Assembly (NCBI GenBank): GCA_039090855.1 | Contig: CM077010.1 | Span: 46,518,905 to 46,582,904 of the forward strand | Length of the DNA: 64,000 nt | DNA from: Macrothele yani | Taxonomy: Eukaryota; Arthropoda; Arachnida; Araneae; Macrothelidae | Direction of reading: 5' to 3' | Shown: positions 21,265-31,859 of the stretch, in pieces | Numbering within the stretch: position 1 is the stretch's first letter | Layout: each line of letters opens with the position of its first letter | The notes under the pieces: model-generated | Told to the model about the DNA's origin: nothing | What the model saw: only the letters and a program-made list of their open reading frames with translations | Database searches by the model: none | Made by a program: the position numbers and the translations under genes

Positions 21265-23200
21265 TTTCGAAATTCTCTTCGGGTGTAATAAGCACGTCTT
21301 TTGAATCCGTTCTGACGCAAATTAAATTTATCAAAGCTATTCAAAGTCAGTGGAACCGGTATGGAAAACAATAATATCTGACGGAAGAAAGAAGTTTTTC
21401 AATCGGGTTTTTGATCCCTTATATATTGCTGTAAACGGAATCGAGAGCTTACGCCCTGTGGTTGCAGACTTGTGCGCTGAGGAAAACATGAATTTATATA
21501 ATAAACATTTCACACCGGAAACGCTCTCCAACACAGAAACAATTTTTCAAATCGAACTCTTAGAAACAGATATCGACAAAAATAAGATGTGACTTTACGT
21601 CCCCTGGTGGGAAAACCATGCATTATTTGAGGAAGAAAGTATTCTCAAAAGGTTTTTCCATATGAGTGATATCGGTTCAAGAAAAAAAAAATTACTCGAG
21701 TTTTCAGGAGCCCAGATTTTGCTACAAATACATCAGAAGCAGAAATTAACACTTATGCCCACGAGTGGCCAAACCATTCTTTACCAAACTTTCGAAATTA
21801 TGTGAAAAATATTTTGCATCAGGTCTTGTATGCGATACAGGAAGTCTTTTTCAAATCGGAGATTTAGAAGCAGAAATAACGCAGAAAACGCAATTTACCT
21901 TTGTGCCCCCTAGCGGAAATTCTATGAAAATGTCTATTCACTTAAAAATTTTGAATATTTTGGAAAAACATTTCGCATCGGAAACACTATCCAACAAAGA
22001 AGGAATTTTTCAAATCAGACTCTTAGAAGTAGAGATATTGACAAAAATAAGATATACATCTACGCCCCCTGATGGCATAAAAAGCATGCATTATTTCAAG
22101 AAGAAAATGTTCCTAAAAGATTTGTAGATATGAGTAGTATCGGCCAACAAACGACTTTTTTTTCAGTCGAAATTTTAGAAGCTCATATTTTGCTGCAAAA
22201 TACATCAGAGGCGGAAATTAATACTTACGTCACCTAGTGGCCAAACCATTTTTCACAAAAATTAGAAATTATGTGCAAAGGATTTCCGATCAGGAGCTGT
22301 ATCCAGTGCAGAAAGAATTTTTTCAAATCGGAAATTTAGAAGCAGAGATATAGGGGGAAAGTAATTTGCATTTACGTCTCCTAGCGGAAAGTCTATGAAC
22401 TACTTTAAAGTTTTCAAATTATATTAAAAACATGTCACAATGGAAACACTATCCAACAAAGAAGGAATTTTTCAAATCGGACTCCTGGAAGTAGAGATAT
22501 TGACAAAAATAACATACATCTACGCCCTTGGCGGAGAAACTATGGAATATTTTAAGAAGAAAATATTCCGAAAAGGTATATCGATGTGAGAGGCATCATT
22601 CCACGAAAGAATATTTTCAATCGATATTTTAGAAGCTCAGATTTTATGGCAAATACATCAGAAGCAAAAATTAACACTTACGCTCCCCGGTGGCCAAAGT
22701 ATTATTCTTTACCAAAAATTTGAAATTATATGCAAAAGATTTTCCATCAGGCGGTGTATCCGCTGAAGAAAGAATTTTTTATATCGGAGTTTTAGAAAAA
22801 GAGTTATCGGGAAAAATGTAATTTACTTTTACGTCCCCTAGCGGAAAATCTGTGCGTAATTTGAAAAAGTAAATATATCTAAAATAATCTTCGACATAAA
22901 TGGAATCGAAAGATAAAATAATATTTTCAATCGGATGTTCTGAAGCAAATATGTGGAATAAAACGTATCTTTGAATTCGACATCATCTGCATTTACGCCC
23001 TCTAGCGGCAAAATTGTGCATCGTACAATAAAAACCGAAATAAAGGATCATCATTCATATATTTCAAGCTTCTCAATGCAAAAAGAATTTTTCAAATCGG
23101 ACTAATAGTTGCAGAGATATCGTGGATACAGGCGGGCGGACGGACGGACGGACAAACCGGTGACATAAGCACGATCTATTTTTTAAAAAAGACGTGCTAA
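21265..23200 (+). mobile_element. RTE-like LINE, 3' end only (copy 1)
   Basis: This stretch is the diverged reverse complement of 27445-29370, the 3' part of the LINE at 27.4-31.4 kb. It begins in the last codons of the ORF (TCGGGTGT.ATAAG.ACGTCTTTTGAA, then GACGCAAATTA.ATTTATCAAAGC). It runs through the repeated 3' tail to a terminal stem (AGCACGATCT...AGACGTGCT). The copy is 5'-truncated, as is usual for target-primed insertions. Confidence 0.85.
21539..22870 (+). repeat. Higher-order repeat in the LINE tail: three ~460-bp trimers of ~155-bp units
   Basis: Units share TTTTTCAAATCGGA..TTAGAAG.AGA.AT and end with a block like TACG[C/T]CCCCTAGCGGAAA. Three subtypes alternate A-B-C three times. 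A starts near 21539, 22006 and 22466 (GACAAAAATAAGAT). B lies near 21725, 22197 and 22650 (CAAATACATCAGAAGC). C lies near 21868, 22339 and 22795. Two further diverged units follow to about 23130, then a short GGAC tetranucleotide run. Confidence 0.8.
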
Positions 23201-23514
23201 TTAGGGAGAGAAAGAAAAATATAGATGGAACAAGGGAGGTTCAGAGATCAGAAAGTAGTGAAGCGACGCCATCAGACACATCCAAGACATCTTCCTCAGC
23301 ATCGGGCACCAGTGACGTAGCATCCACATCGGGGAGAGTGTTTTGGGAGAGTAGAGTCAGAGATACGAAGTTAACAGAAGACGCACAGGCGTCAGGAGGA
23401 GGTCGCAACAGCTCTTTAGGAGCGATGGAAGCTGATTGGTCGGCCTCGGCAGAGGTAGGAAGCGACATAGAAGGAGGATCTGCGACGTGGGCGGAGATCA
23501 TGCCCTTAAGTTAA
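23194..23514 (+). other. Short Ser/Thr-rich open frame of unknown nature
   Basis: A 106-codon open frame is rich in Ser, Thr, Ala and acidic residues (SSEATPSDTSKTSSSASGTS) and ends TWAEIMPLS. Base composition is more GC-rich than its neighbours. I see no domain, splice pattern or homologue I recognise. It may be a fragment of a mobile-element ORF. Confidence 0.25.
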
Positions 23515-23789
23515 CAGTAGCCGCCATCACTGATGGCGAGGCCTAACGTGGCAAACGACCAGCTCGATCAAGAAAGTAAAATGCAGATAGCAAAGGTAAA
23601 CCATCAATCACCAGCTGGGGAGATAACTTAAAACAAATAACAGACCTTCGACTTCAAGGCACACACAAAATAATATCGGTGGGAACCACAAAGCACACTC
23701 AAGAAGCAAGCACTGTAACACGGAGCACGGAAAGACACGACCATAAAGCAAGGACGGTTACGGCGTGATTTGACGATAATTCTGTATCG

Positions 23790-24092
23790 TGTGTGGACTA
23801 GCCAGCACACAGCCCTGGTAATAATCCCATAGAGCACCTATGGGATGAATTAGAGCGCCGCATAAGAAGTTTGGAACCAAGGCCTACTACTAAGCAACAG
23901 TTAGCGGCCGCATTATGTACTGAATGAAAGCGCATACCTATCGCTGTGTTCCAAAACCTTGTCGAAAGCATGTCTCGAAGGGTCAGTGCATGCATTAAGG
24001 CCAAAGGTGGACCGACACCGTACTAATGTATGTCAATAAATGCTATGTTGTGCTTCTCTTCTAGGTGTCCGGTGACTTTTGTCAATATAGTG
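23790..24092 (+). mobile_element. Tc1-like transposon, 3' end only
   Basis: It encodes the tail of a Tc1-like transposase: [36 protein letters not shown], a stop in place of a Trp codon, then IPIAVFQNLVESMSRRVSAC and KGGPTPY with a proper stop. The catalytic Glu (PIEH) is retained. The right inverted end (GGTGTCCGGTGACTTTTGTC ... ATAGTG) and a TA follow at 24066-24094. Everything upstream of about 23790 is missing. Confidence 0.85.
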
Positions 24093-24099
24093 TATATCT

Positions 24100-25210
24100 C
24101 TACGGTCAGTGGATGCGAATAAACATTTTTGTAAAGCCATGTTTTGGCTTTTCAAACGCCGAGTGAAAGACTTCTTTCAGTAAGAATACCTCTAACTATA
24201 ATAAAATACGCATGTGCGCTTTCCTGTTCAAATAAAGAACGTTTTCCTACTAGGCGGCGGTTTCCTAGTTGCCACCGTATTTATCGCTCAGACAATATTT
24301 AGTGTTATAAAGCCTTCTTTGTGATAAACATTTACATGTGTGTTTTACTTTCAGCAGTGCATATTTTTTGTAACGAGAAGCAAGTGTTTTCTATATATGC
24401 AATAGCTCCTTGAAAACTGAGAAAATTCCTTTTGCACCGAGCTCTATTCTCCATGAAGAACGTTTTGCTGTATCAACATGGATTTTACATAGCAATGAAT
24501 GCTTAACTATTACTACATTATAAATTTTCATCAAACTTACTTTTAGAGAAAAATGTGTTCCCATCGTACTCCTAAAAGTTCACTGGTAACATTCTTGACT
24601 GCATTCCTTTCGCCATCCAACAATTTCGGCAGATTATTTTTGCAGGTTCTCATGCATGTATGAATTTTCCTCAAACAAGAAAAAGATTTCAAATTCAAAG
24701 GATGCTTTTTTTCTGTTCTCATTTTCCATTGAAATGTTTTGTGTGAGTGAGAAGCCATGCTTTAACACGTCTCTGGTAGAGTTTATTAGGCTGTCTGTGT
24801 GTGTGTTTGTGGTCGCATTCCCTTCAAGTGACATTCTTCTTGTTATTTAGATCTTTTAGAATTTGCTTCGTGTTGCTTTCCGCTCATTAATTCTGCGTTA
24901 TTTCACAGATTCCCTGCTGCGTCGAAAGTGGGAACCAACATACAAGGCCTTTATTAAGATGCTTCCGTCCTTTCTGCTGAACAATGAATAAATGTATGAG
25001 CACATGGCACCCACCACGTCAACTGCCTGTGATGCCTGAAGTTACTTCGGTGTAAGAAAGGCTTTCGGGAATAAGAAAAATAACTATAGAAAAGGGAGAT
25101 TGTTGGTAGTAAGTGAGAGGCAAAAGCGAAATGGAGCTTTTCTTCATAAGAAATAAGGCTTTCAAAATACAAATAAAGCACTTTTGAATTACAAATGCTA
25201 GAATTTTATT
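24100..25210. other. AT-rich intronic sequence
   Basis: Nothing was recognised apart from short TG-rich stretches near 24795. Confidence 0.4.
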
Positions 25211-25349
25211 GATGTGTAAGCTAAAAGAATTTGAAACATTCTGTTCTAAAGTAAAGAACTAAACGATTGATTTTGCTGAACATTAACTTACTCTCATCTT
25301 CTAAAAGAATTTGGAACATTATGTTCGCAAGCACAGAAGTAAACAATTG

Positions 25350-25682
25350 TGAAAGAAATACGGGATTACGCCATATAATACAAATTTTCAAGATGACAAT
25401 CCGATTTTTGGCGTAAATGTGACAAGGATGGCAAAGTCAGATAATATCTGAAAACTTGAAAATTTTCATCGTCCTGGAGCGGGACTCGAACCCGCGTCTC
25501 CCAGAAACTTGAAACTTGGTCGATCTGGGTGATGTAGTGGTTAGCATACCCGGGCGTTTTCTGGGAGACGCGGGTTCGAGTCCCGCTCCAGGACGATGAA
25601 AATTTTCAAGTTTTCGGATATTATCTGACTTGCCATCCTTGTCACATTTACGCCAAAAATCGGATTGTCATCTTCGAAATTT
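25350..25682 (+). mobile_element. Fold-back tRNA-SINE, copy 1
   Basis: The insert is flanked by an 11-bp direct duplication, GTAAACAATTG (25339-25349 and 25683-25693). Inside, a tRNA-like head (GGGTGATGTAGTGGTTAGCA, then GCGGGTTCGAGTCCCGC) is followed by a ~90-bp body. The 3' half of the tRNA and the whole body are also present as an inverted copy upstream: arms about 25380-25504 and 25561-25684, spacer about 56 bp with the A box. An RNA would form a ~125-bp hairpin. Confidence 0.83.
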
Positions 25683-25772
25683 GTAAACAATTGATTTTGC
25701 TGAACATTAACTTACTCTCATCTTCTAAAAGAATTTAGAACATTATGTTCGCAAGCACAGAAGTAAACAATT

Positions 25773-26105
25773 GTGAAAGAAATACGGGATTACGCCATAT
25801 AATAAAAATTTTGAAAATGACAATCCGATTTTTGGCGTAAATGTGACAAGGATGGCAAGTCAGATAATATCCGAAAACTTGAAAATTTTCATCGTCCTGG
25901 AGCGGGACTCGAACCCGCGTCTCCCAGAAACTTGAAACTTGGTCGATCTGGGTGATGTAGTGGTTAGCATACCCGGGCGTTTTCTGGGAGACGCGGGTTC
26001 GAGTCCCGCTCCAGGACGATGAAAATTTTCAAGTTTTCGGATATTATCTGACTTGCCATCCTTGTCACATTTACGCCAAAAATCGGATTGTCATCTTCAA
26101 AATTT
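25773..26105 (+). mobile_element. Fold-back tRNA-SINE, copy 2 (segmental duplicate)
   Basis: Copy of 25350-25682 at an offset of 423 bp with few differences. It is flanked by GTAAACAATTG and GTAAGCAATTG. It arose by duplication of the surrounding segment rather than by a second insertion, because the flanks are duplicated too. It ends about 33 bp from the receptor-cyclase exon. Confidence 0.83.
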
Positions 26106-26138
26106 GTAAGCAATTGATTTTGCTGAACATTAACTTAC

Positions 26139-26230
26139 TCTCATCTTCTCTGTTGTAATATCGAGATCACTCAGGGTGAAGTCAGCTTCTCGGTCGCCAT
26201 TTTCATTGATGGAGATATTTCCCGTCAAAG
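26139..26230 (-). CDS. Receptor guanylate cyclase exon: TGNISI..NGDRE segment of the ligand-binding domain
   Basis: This 92-bp minus exon lies between TTCCTTGTAG and a strong GTAAGT donor. After two bases completing an Ala codon from the 54.1-kb exon it reads LTGNISINENGDREADFTLS, DLDITTEKMR, ending in phase 0. TG.(I/V).I...GDR..D.SL.D.D is the characteristic ANF-receptor motif following the W.RTF helix. One N-glycosylation sequon (NIS) is present. The phase fits both neighbours exactly. Its donor and last 11 bases have been duplicated twice into the downstream intron. Confidence 0.88.
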
Positions 26231-26343
26231 CTACAAGGAAAATTCAAGAAAGAGATATTTGTTATGAAGAATTCTCATTAACCAAGTAACTGACAAAGCG
26301 AAAAATGGCAACATTATTATAAATGCACCAGACTGTGAATACT

Positions 26344-26777
26344 CGAGAGACACATACAGAGTATTAAATGAGTTTATTTTTGTGGTGTAGTAAGCACAAA
26401 GTTTCGCCAAGCTTTCGCACTCCACTGGGAGGCTTTTTCTAGGCAATGGTAGACATAAAAACACAAGAAATAGGAACACGTAAGAAACAAAAAGATTTTT
26501 GAAAATAACGAGAGTGACATCACGCGCATATTACACATGGAAACACATTGCGATGCACCGGATAACTGCGTGATAAAAATTCGTGCAATATGCTCGTGAT
26601 GTCACCCACGTTATTTTCAAAAATCATTTTGTGTTAATTACGTGTTCCGATTCCCAAGATTTTTATGTCTACCATCGCCTAGAAAAAATATCCCAGTGGA
26701 GTGCGCAAGCTTGACGAATCTTTGTGCTTAAAACACCCCAAAAATAAATGGATTTAATACGCTATATGCATCTCTCG
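26344..26777. mobile_element. Fold-back (MITE-like) element with ~200-bp arms
   Basis: Left arm 26344-26530 (CGAGAGACACATACAGAGTA ...) and right arm about 26578-26777 are diverged reverse complements. They share GACATCACG.GCATATT, TTTTTGAAAATAACG, CACTCCACTGGGA and ATGGTAGACATAAAAA. A ~50-bp loop separates them. It has no coding capacity. Confidence 0.8.
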
Positions 26778-26884
26778 AAAAATAGCATATACGCAATCCA
26801 GTTAAAAAATTATGCCTACCCCTGATTGAAGAAGGAACCGTAATCAGCAGCCAGATGGCGTGCGTAACAACATATGTAAATCAT

Positions 26885-27232
26885 GTAAGTCATTTCATTA
26901 TCATCATTGTCAACTATTATTAATCCACTGCTAAATGAAGGTCTCCCCAAGTTTATTCCACAATTGTCTGTCTTGAGCCTGTCTCCTCCATGTCACTCTA
27001 GCACTCTTTCGGATTTCATCCATTCATCTCCCATTAGGTCTTCTTCTGGGTCTTTTTCTGTCCCTCGAAATCCAGTCTAAAATTTCAGTTGTCCATCGGT
27101 GGTCCGTTTTTCTGGCAACATGTCCAGGCCCTTGCCATTTCAGTGATTTCACTATGGTCATGATGTCTTCCACTCTTATCATTTCCTTATCCACGAGTTC
27201 CTCTCCTTATCTTTCCAGGTTACACCAAGCAT
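26885..27232 (-). pseudogene. Second LINE fragment: C-terminus of a non-LTR ORF2 with trinucleotide tail
   Basis: Minus frames give LKWQGPGHVARKTDHRWTTE, WISRDRKRPRRRPNGR, then VTWRRQAQDRQLWNKLGETF and a stop, followed by a TGATGATAATGA-type tail. W.GHVAR...RWT..IL.W..R is the conserved C-terminus of an endonuclease/RT polyprotein common in insects. It is a different insertion from the larger LINE to its right. Confidence 0.7.
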
Positions 27233-27376
27233 ATCCTATATGCTTGGTGTAACCAGGAAAGATAAGATTTACCAGGAAAAACCAGGAAACATAAGATTAA
27301 CAAGGAAACACCAGGAAAGATAAGATTAACAAGGAAAAACCAGGAGAGAAACCTTTCCTTGGTGTAACCAGGAAAG
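27211..27376. repeat. Near-perfect hairpin followed by ACCAGGAAAGATAAGATTA repeats
   Basis: Arms 27211-27234 and 27238-27261 (CTTTCC.GGTTACACCAAGC, with one mismatch over 24 bp) have a 3-nt loop. About four units of ACCAGGAAA.ATAAGATTAAC follow, and then CTTGGTGTAACCAGGAAAG again. Confidence 0.8.
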
Positions 27377-27444
27377 ATTTTTCCCTTTGTTTTCCCAGTT
27401 CAATGATTGAAAGTCTTTGTATATCTTTTTTAGTCCATGGTTTT

Positions 27445-30400
27445 TAGCACGCCTTTTGTAAAAAAAGATCGTGCTTATGTTATCGGTATATCCGTCTGTA
27501 CCAACGATATCTCTGCAACTATTAGTCCGATTTGAAAAATTCTTTTTGCATTGGGAAGCTTGAAATATGCGAATGATGATCCTTTATTTTGTTTTTGTTT
27601 TGTTTTTTTCGATGTACAATTTCGCTGCTAGAGGGTGTAAATGCAGATGATGTCGAATTCAAAAATACCTTTTATTCCACATTATTGCTTGTAAACATCA
27701 GATTGAAAAACTTATTTTATCTTTCGATTCGATTTATTTCGAAGAGTATTTTGGATATAGTTATTTTTTCAAATTACGCATAGATTTTCTGCTAGGTGGC
27801 GTAAAAGTAAATTACATTTTTCCCGATAACTCTTCTTCTAAAACTCCGATTTGAAATTTTTTTTCTTCGGTGGATACAACTCCTGATGGAAAATCTTTTG
27901 CCTACAATTTCAAATTTTTGGTAAAGAATACTTTGGCCACCAGGGGGCGTAAGTGTTAATTTTTGCTTCTGATGTATTTGCCATAAATTCTGAGCTTCTA
28001 AAATATCGATTGAAAACATTCTTTCGTGGACTGATGCCACTCACATCGACATACCTTTTCGGAATATTTTCTTCTTAAAATATTCTATAATTTCTCCGCC
28101 AGGGGCGTAGATATATATCTTATTTTTGTCAATATCTCTACTTCTAGGAGTCCGATTTGAAATATTCCTTCTTTGTTGGATAGTGTTTTCAGTGTGACAT
28201 GTGTTTCATATAATTTCAAAATTTTTAAGTAATTCATAGACTTTCCGCTAGGGGGCGTAAAGGTAAATTGCGTTTCCCCTATATCTCTTCTTCTCAATCT
28301 CCGATTTTAAAAATTCTTTCTCACCGGATACAGCTTCTGATGGGAAATCGTTTGCACATGATTTCTAATTTTTGTAAAAAATGGTTTGGCCACCAAGGAG
28401 CGTAAATCTTAATTTCCGCTTCTGGTGTATTTGCAGCAAAGTATGAGCTTCTAAAATTTCAATTAAAAAAAAATCGTTTGTTGACCGATACCACTCATGT
28501 CGACAAACCTTTTAGGAACATTTTCTTCTTGAAATAATGCATGGTTTCTACGCCAGGAGGCGCAAATGTATATCTTATTTTTGTCAATATCTCTACTTCT
28601 AGGAGGCCGATTTGAAAAATTCTTTCTTTGTTGGATTGTGTTTCCGATGCGAAATGTGTTTCCTATAAATTCAAAATGTTCAAGTAAATCAGACTTTCCG
28701 CTAGAGGGCACAAAGGTAAATTGTGTTTTCTGCTTTACTTCTGCTTCTAAAACTTCGATTTGAAAAATTCTTCCTGTATCGCATACAAGACCTGATGGAA
28801 AATATTTTTCACATAATTTCTAATGTTTGGTAACAAATGGTTTGGCCACTCGTGGGCATAAGTGTTAATTTCTGCTTCTGATGTATTTGTAGCAAGATCT
28901 GGGCTCCTGAAAACTCGAATAATATTTTTTTTTCTAAGACCAATACCGTTCATATGGAAAAACCTTTTGAAAATACTTTCTTCCTAAAATAATGCATGGT
29001 TTTTCCACCAGGGGACGTAAAGTCACATCTTATTTTTGTCGATATTTCTGTTTCTATGCATCCGATTTGAAAAATTCTTTCTGTGTTGGAGAGCTTTCCC
29101 AATGTGAAATCTTTCTCATATAAATTCATGTTTTCCTTAACGCACAAGTCTGCAGCCAGAAAGCGTAAGCTCATGATTCCGTTTACAGCAATATCTGAGG
29201 GAACAGCAATATCTGAACAGCAATATCCGTTTACAGCAATATCTGAAAAACTTCTTTCTTCCGTCAGATATTATTGTTTTCCATACCGGTTCCATTGACT
29301 TTGAATAGCTTTGATAAATATAATTTGCGTCAGAACAGGTTCAAAAGACGGGCTTATGACACCCGAAAATTCGGTGTCGTCTTTCTTGTTTGAGTTGTCT
29401 GCAGTCTTTATATTTTTTTTAGTTAAGGTCCATGTCTCTGCTCCATAAATAAGCACTGGCAGGATGCATTGATTAAACACTTTCCTTTTAAGACATAATG
29501 GCATACTGCTCTTAAAAATTATATTGTTTCTTCCAAAAACTCTTCATCCAAATTGTATACGCCAATTAATGTCTTCATTAATGTGACCCTCACTTGATAT
29601 CTGCTGCCCAAGATAAATGTAGGTATCGGTTGTTTCAAGCTTTTCACCATCAATCAATGAACTTTCCTTTCTTGTAAAAGCATTGTACATCACTTTTGTC
29701 TTCTGAACCTTCATTTTTTATCCCACTTCTTTACTCTTGTCAGCAAATTCTTGGATCATACCGTGCAGCTGTGAAGCGGTAGGTGCACAAATGACTACGT
29801 CATCAGCAAAACGAAACGAAGTTGAATAATCTCCATTAATATTTATCCCTTTGTTTTCCCAGTTCAATGATTGAAAGATATTTTGCAATATGGCATTAAA
29901 GAGTTTGGGAGATATGGTGTCACCTTGTCTAACTCCTTCTCCAATTTTTATTTGTGCTGTATCCTCAAATACCCGAACCTTTGCACTTGCATTTATATAG
30001 ATGTTATTAATAATGCTAATGTATGCATTTCCAATACCGCAGGGTTTCAAAGCTATTGTAACTGCTGATAGTTTCACGGACTCGAAGGCTTTTTATAGTC
30101 AATAAAAGCCATGCCTAATGGGAGTTCATATTCTCTTGTTCTTTCAGTTAGTTCTATCAGTACATGGATATGATCCACAGTGCTGTAGCCACTCCGGAAT
30201 CCAGCTTGTTCTCTTGTTTGAGCCATATCTGGTGTTACCTCCAAGCGATGTGAAAGAACTTTAGTGAAGACTTCATAAACCACTGATAGGAGGATGATGG
30301 GCCTGTAGCTCCTGAGATGCTCAACGTCCCCTTTTTATGTAGCAGGATCATTGTAACATTGTTTCAATCCTCAGGAATCTTCCCTTCATTGAGACATCTG

Positions 30401-31397
30401 GTGAAAACTTGAGCGAGTTTAGGTTCAATTTCTGCACTTGCTTCTTATATAATGCCCATGGTAATTCCATCTTCTCCTGGAGCTTTTTTCCGTTTCATGT
30501 TCTTAATTACATGTGTAACTTCTGCAGGAAGGACTGGTGGGACTCTGGTACTGGTACCTGTCATAATGTCTGGAATAGATGTATCATTCCTCTCATACAG
30601 TTTTGAGTAGAAATATTTCACCCTTTTCAAAATTTCACTTCTATTTCTTGTTACAGTCCCATCTTCCTTTCTCAGTGCCATAATATGTTTTCCTCCCTTA
30701 CGGAGATATCCCTTTACTCTCTTAAAGCTTTGGTTGTTTTCAATTGCTTTTCTCACTAGTTCACACTCTAATTTCCTTATGTCTTCAGTGACACTTTTTC
30801 GCACTGTCTTACATAGCTCTATATATTCCTCTTTGGAAGTTACGTCTTCTTTATTTGTCCTCATCTCCCTTCTCCTTTGCATCAACATTTCTATTTTTCC
30901 TAAAATCTTCTTCATATGTAATTTCATCTTAGTACCACCTATTTTTGTTGCTGTTTCCATAAGAGCCTTGGCGAGTTCTCTGTTAACTTCAGAAATGTCC
31001 ACTTCTTCCGATGTTAGGCCTTCTAAAACAGAGAATCTGCTCCTCACTTCCAACTTGAAGGTATTGTGATGTTTATTAAGGTTGAATATGTCAATACCTT
31101 TCGTTTGTGTTATGAGCTTCACGCGTGCGAGATTAGTGTTGAGGTGCATCCCACATCTCACCATTCTATGGTCACTACCTGTGTTGAACTTGTTTAACAC
31201 ATTGCAGTCTTCAAAGACGAGTTTTTTGTTACACATAATAAGATCAATTTCACTTGTCGTCCGATTTGGACCATTTCCTGTGTGACTTTTTCTTGAAAAA
31301 AGGAGCTCATGATGAAAAACCTTTCTACTACTGCAAACTCTACGAGAGTATTTCCACGGTGATTTCTTTTCCCGTAGCCGAATTTACGAACTTATAG
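27445..31397 (-). mobile_element. RTE-like LINE, 5'-truncated (copy 2)
   Basis: On the minus strand it enters inside the endonuclease domain near 31397 and passes through RT. It continues into a ~1.85-kb 3' tail that mirrors 21265-23200, including the three A-B-C trimers, and ends at a short stem (GCACGCC.TTTTG...AAGATCGTGC). Copies 1 and 2 form a 1.9-kb inverted repeat with a 4.2-kb spacer that includes a host exon. Confidence 0.85.
29271..31397 (-). pseudogene. RTE-like endonuclease/reverse transcriptase polyprotein, broken
   Basis: The protein would nick DNA and reverse-transcribe the element RNA at the nick. The end of the APE-type endonuclease is seen as GYGKRNHRGNTLVEFAVVER and GSDHRMVRC (SDH motif). 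A ~200-residue linker leads to KRKKAPGEDGITMGII and EQAGFRSGYSTVDHIHVLIE of the RT fingers. Then come GVRQGDTISPKLFNAI and the catalytic FRFADDVVI. The C-terminal part reads TDTYIYLGQQISSEG and VLIYGAETWTL. Frame changes at about 30440, 30290, 30075 and 29720 and the missing endonuclease start make it inactive. The SDHRMVR motif and the domain order favour the RTE lineage, but this is inference. Confidence 0.82.
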
Positions 31398-31461
31398 GGA
31401 CATACACTCACGGACGGTAAGCCGTTTCGCGTGAAAACGGGAAAACGACGTAGCCTATGTG

Positions 31462-31584
31462 ACGTACCTGCACCGCAGGACGCACATGAGTTAAAGGCAG
31501 ATAGCAGTGAGAGCACATGTCCGCGTAGCTCAGTTGGGAGAGCGACTTACTCCGGAATGAGAGGATTCGATGCCCGGCGCGGAC
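31462..31584 (+). mobile_element. Single-unit SINE of family A
   Basis: The body block GACGTACCTGC..CGCAGGACGC, AAAGGCAGATAGCAGTGAGA precedes a tRNA-like unit at 31519-31584. That unit has GTCCGCGTAGCTCAGTTGGG and a B box (GATTCGATGCC). The acceptor GTCCGCG pairs perfectly with terminal CGCGGAC, but about 6 nt are missing around the T arm. The body's GTGAGAGCACATG matches the 0.1-kb copy better than the 13-kb copies, although the tRNA head is the 13-kb type. Confidence 0.75.
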
Positions 31585-31609
31585 AAACTTGTACGTTATA
31601 CGTAAGCGA

Positions 31610-31850
31610 ATCTGAAAAAGAAATTAGTGTTGACTACCGATTGAAACGTCTTGGCATTACACAAACTGCTAATATTGTGGGCTGCTCATATGGTGCAGTT
31701 GCTAAAGTGTTCCAGGAACAGAAGGAAACCGGCAAGACCTATAGTAATCTGGTTAACGGTGGACGCACACGGAGCATTGATGATAGTGGGCAGCGATGGC
31801 TATCCCGACTAATACGATCCAACAGAGGGACGACAGTGGAACCCCAATTG
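31610..31850 (+). pseudogene. Tc1-like transposase N-terminal fragment
   Basis: An open frame gives SVDYRLKRLGITQTANIVGC, SYGAVAKVFQEQKETGK, then GGRTRSIDDSGQRWLSRLIR, SNRGTTV. This is the first helix-turn-helix and linker of a Tc1-type transposase. It stops at a fold-back junction (CCCAATTGGTTTC ... GAAACCAATTGGG, about 31843-31880) with an oppositely oriented Tc1. A Tc1-type right inverted end for this or a sister element may be at 32808-32838. Confidence 0.72.
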
Positions 31851-31859
31851 GTTTCGGCA

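Larger units (their letters stand above)
25213..26150. repeat. Three tandem copies of an exon-donor segment, two with a SINE insert
   Basis: The sequence CTAAAAGAATTT.GAACATT ... GATTTTGCTGAACATTAACT, then TACTCTCATCTTCT, occurs three times. The copies end at 25302, about 25725 and, inside the real exon, about 26149. The first copy lacks the insert and has the empty site AACTAAACGATTGATTTT. The next two are 423 bp apart and carry the fold-back SINE. Each copy includes the last 11 nt of the 26.1-kb exon and its GTAAGT donor (minus strand), so the donor is triplicated. Confidence 0.85.

Noticed and set aside
20865..21371. 168-codon minus open frame between the satellite and LINE tail
   Set aside because: It overlaps the end of the transposase relic and the start of the LINE tail and has no recognisable domain.
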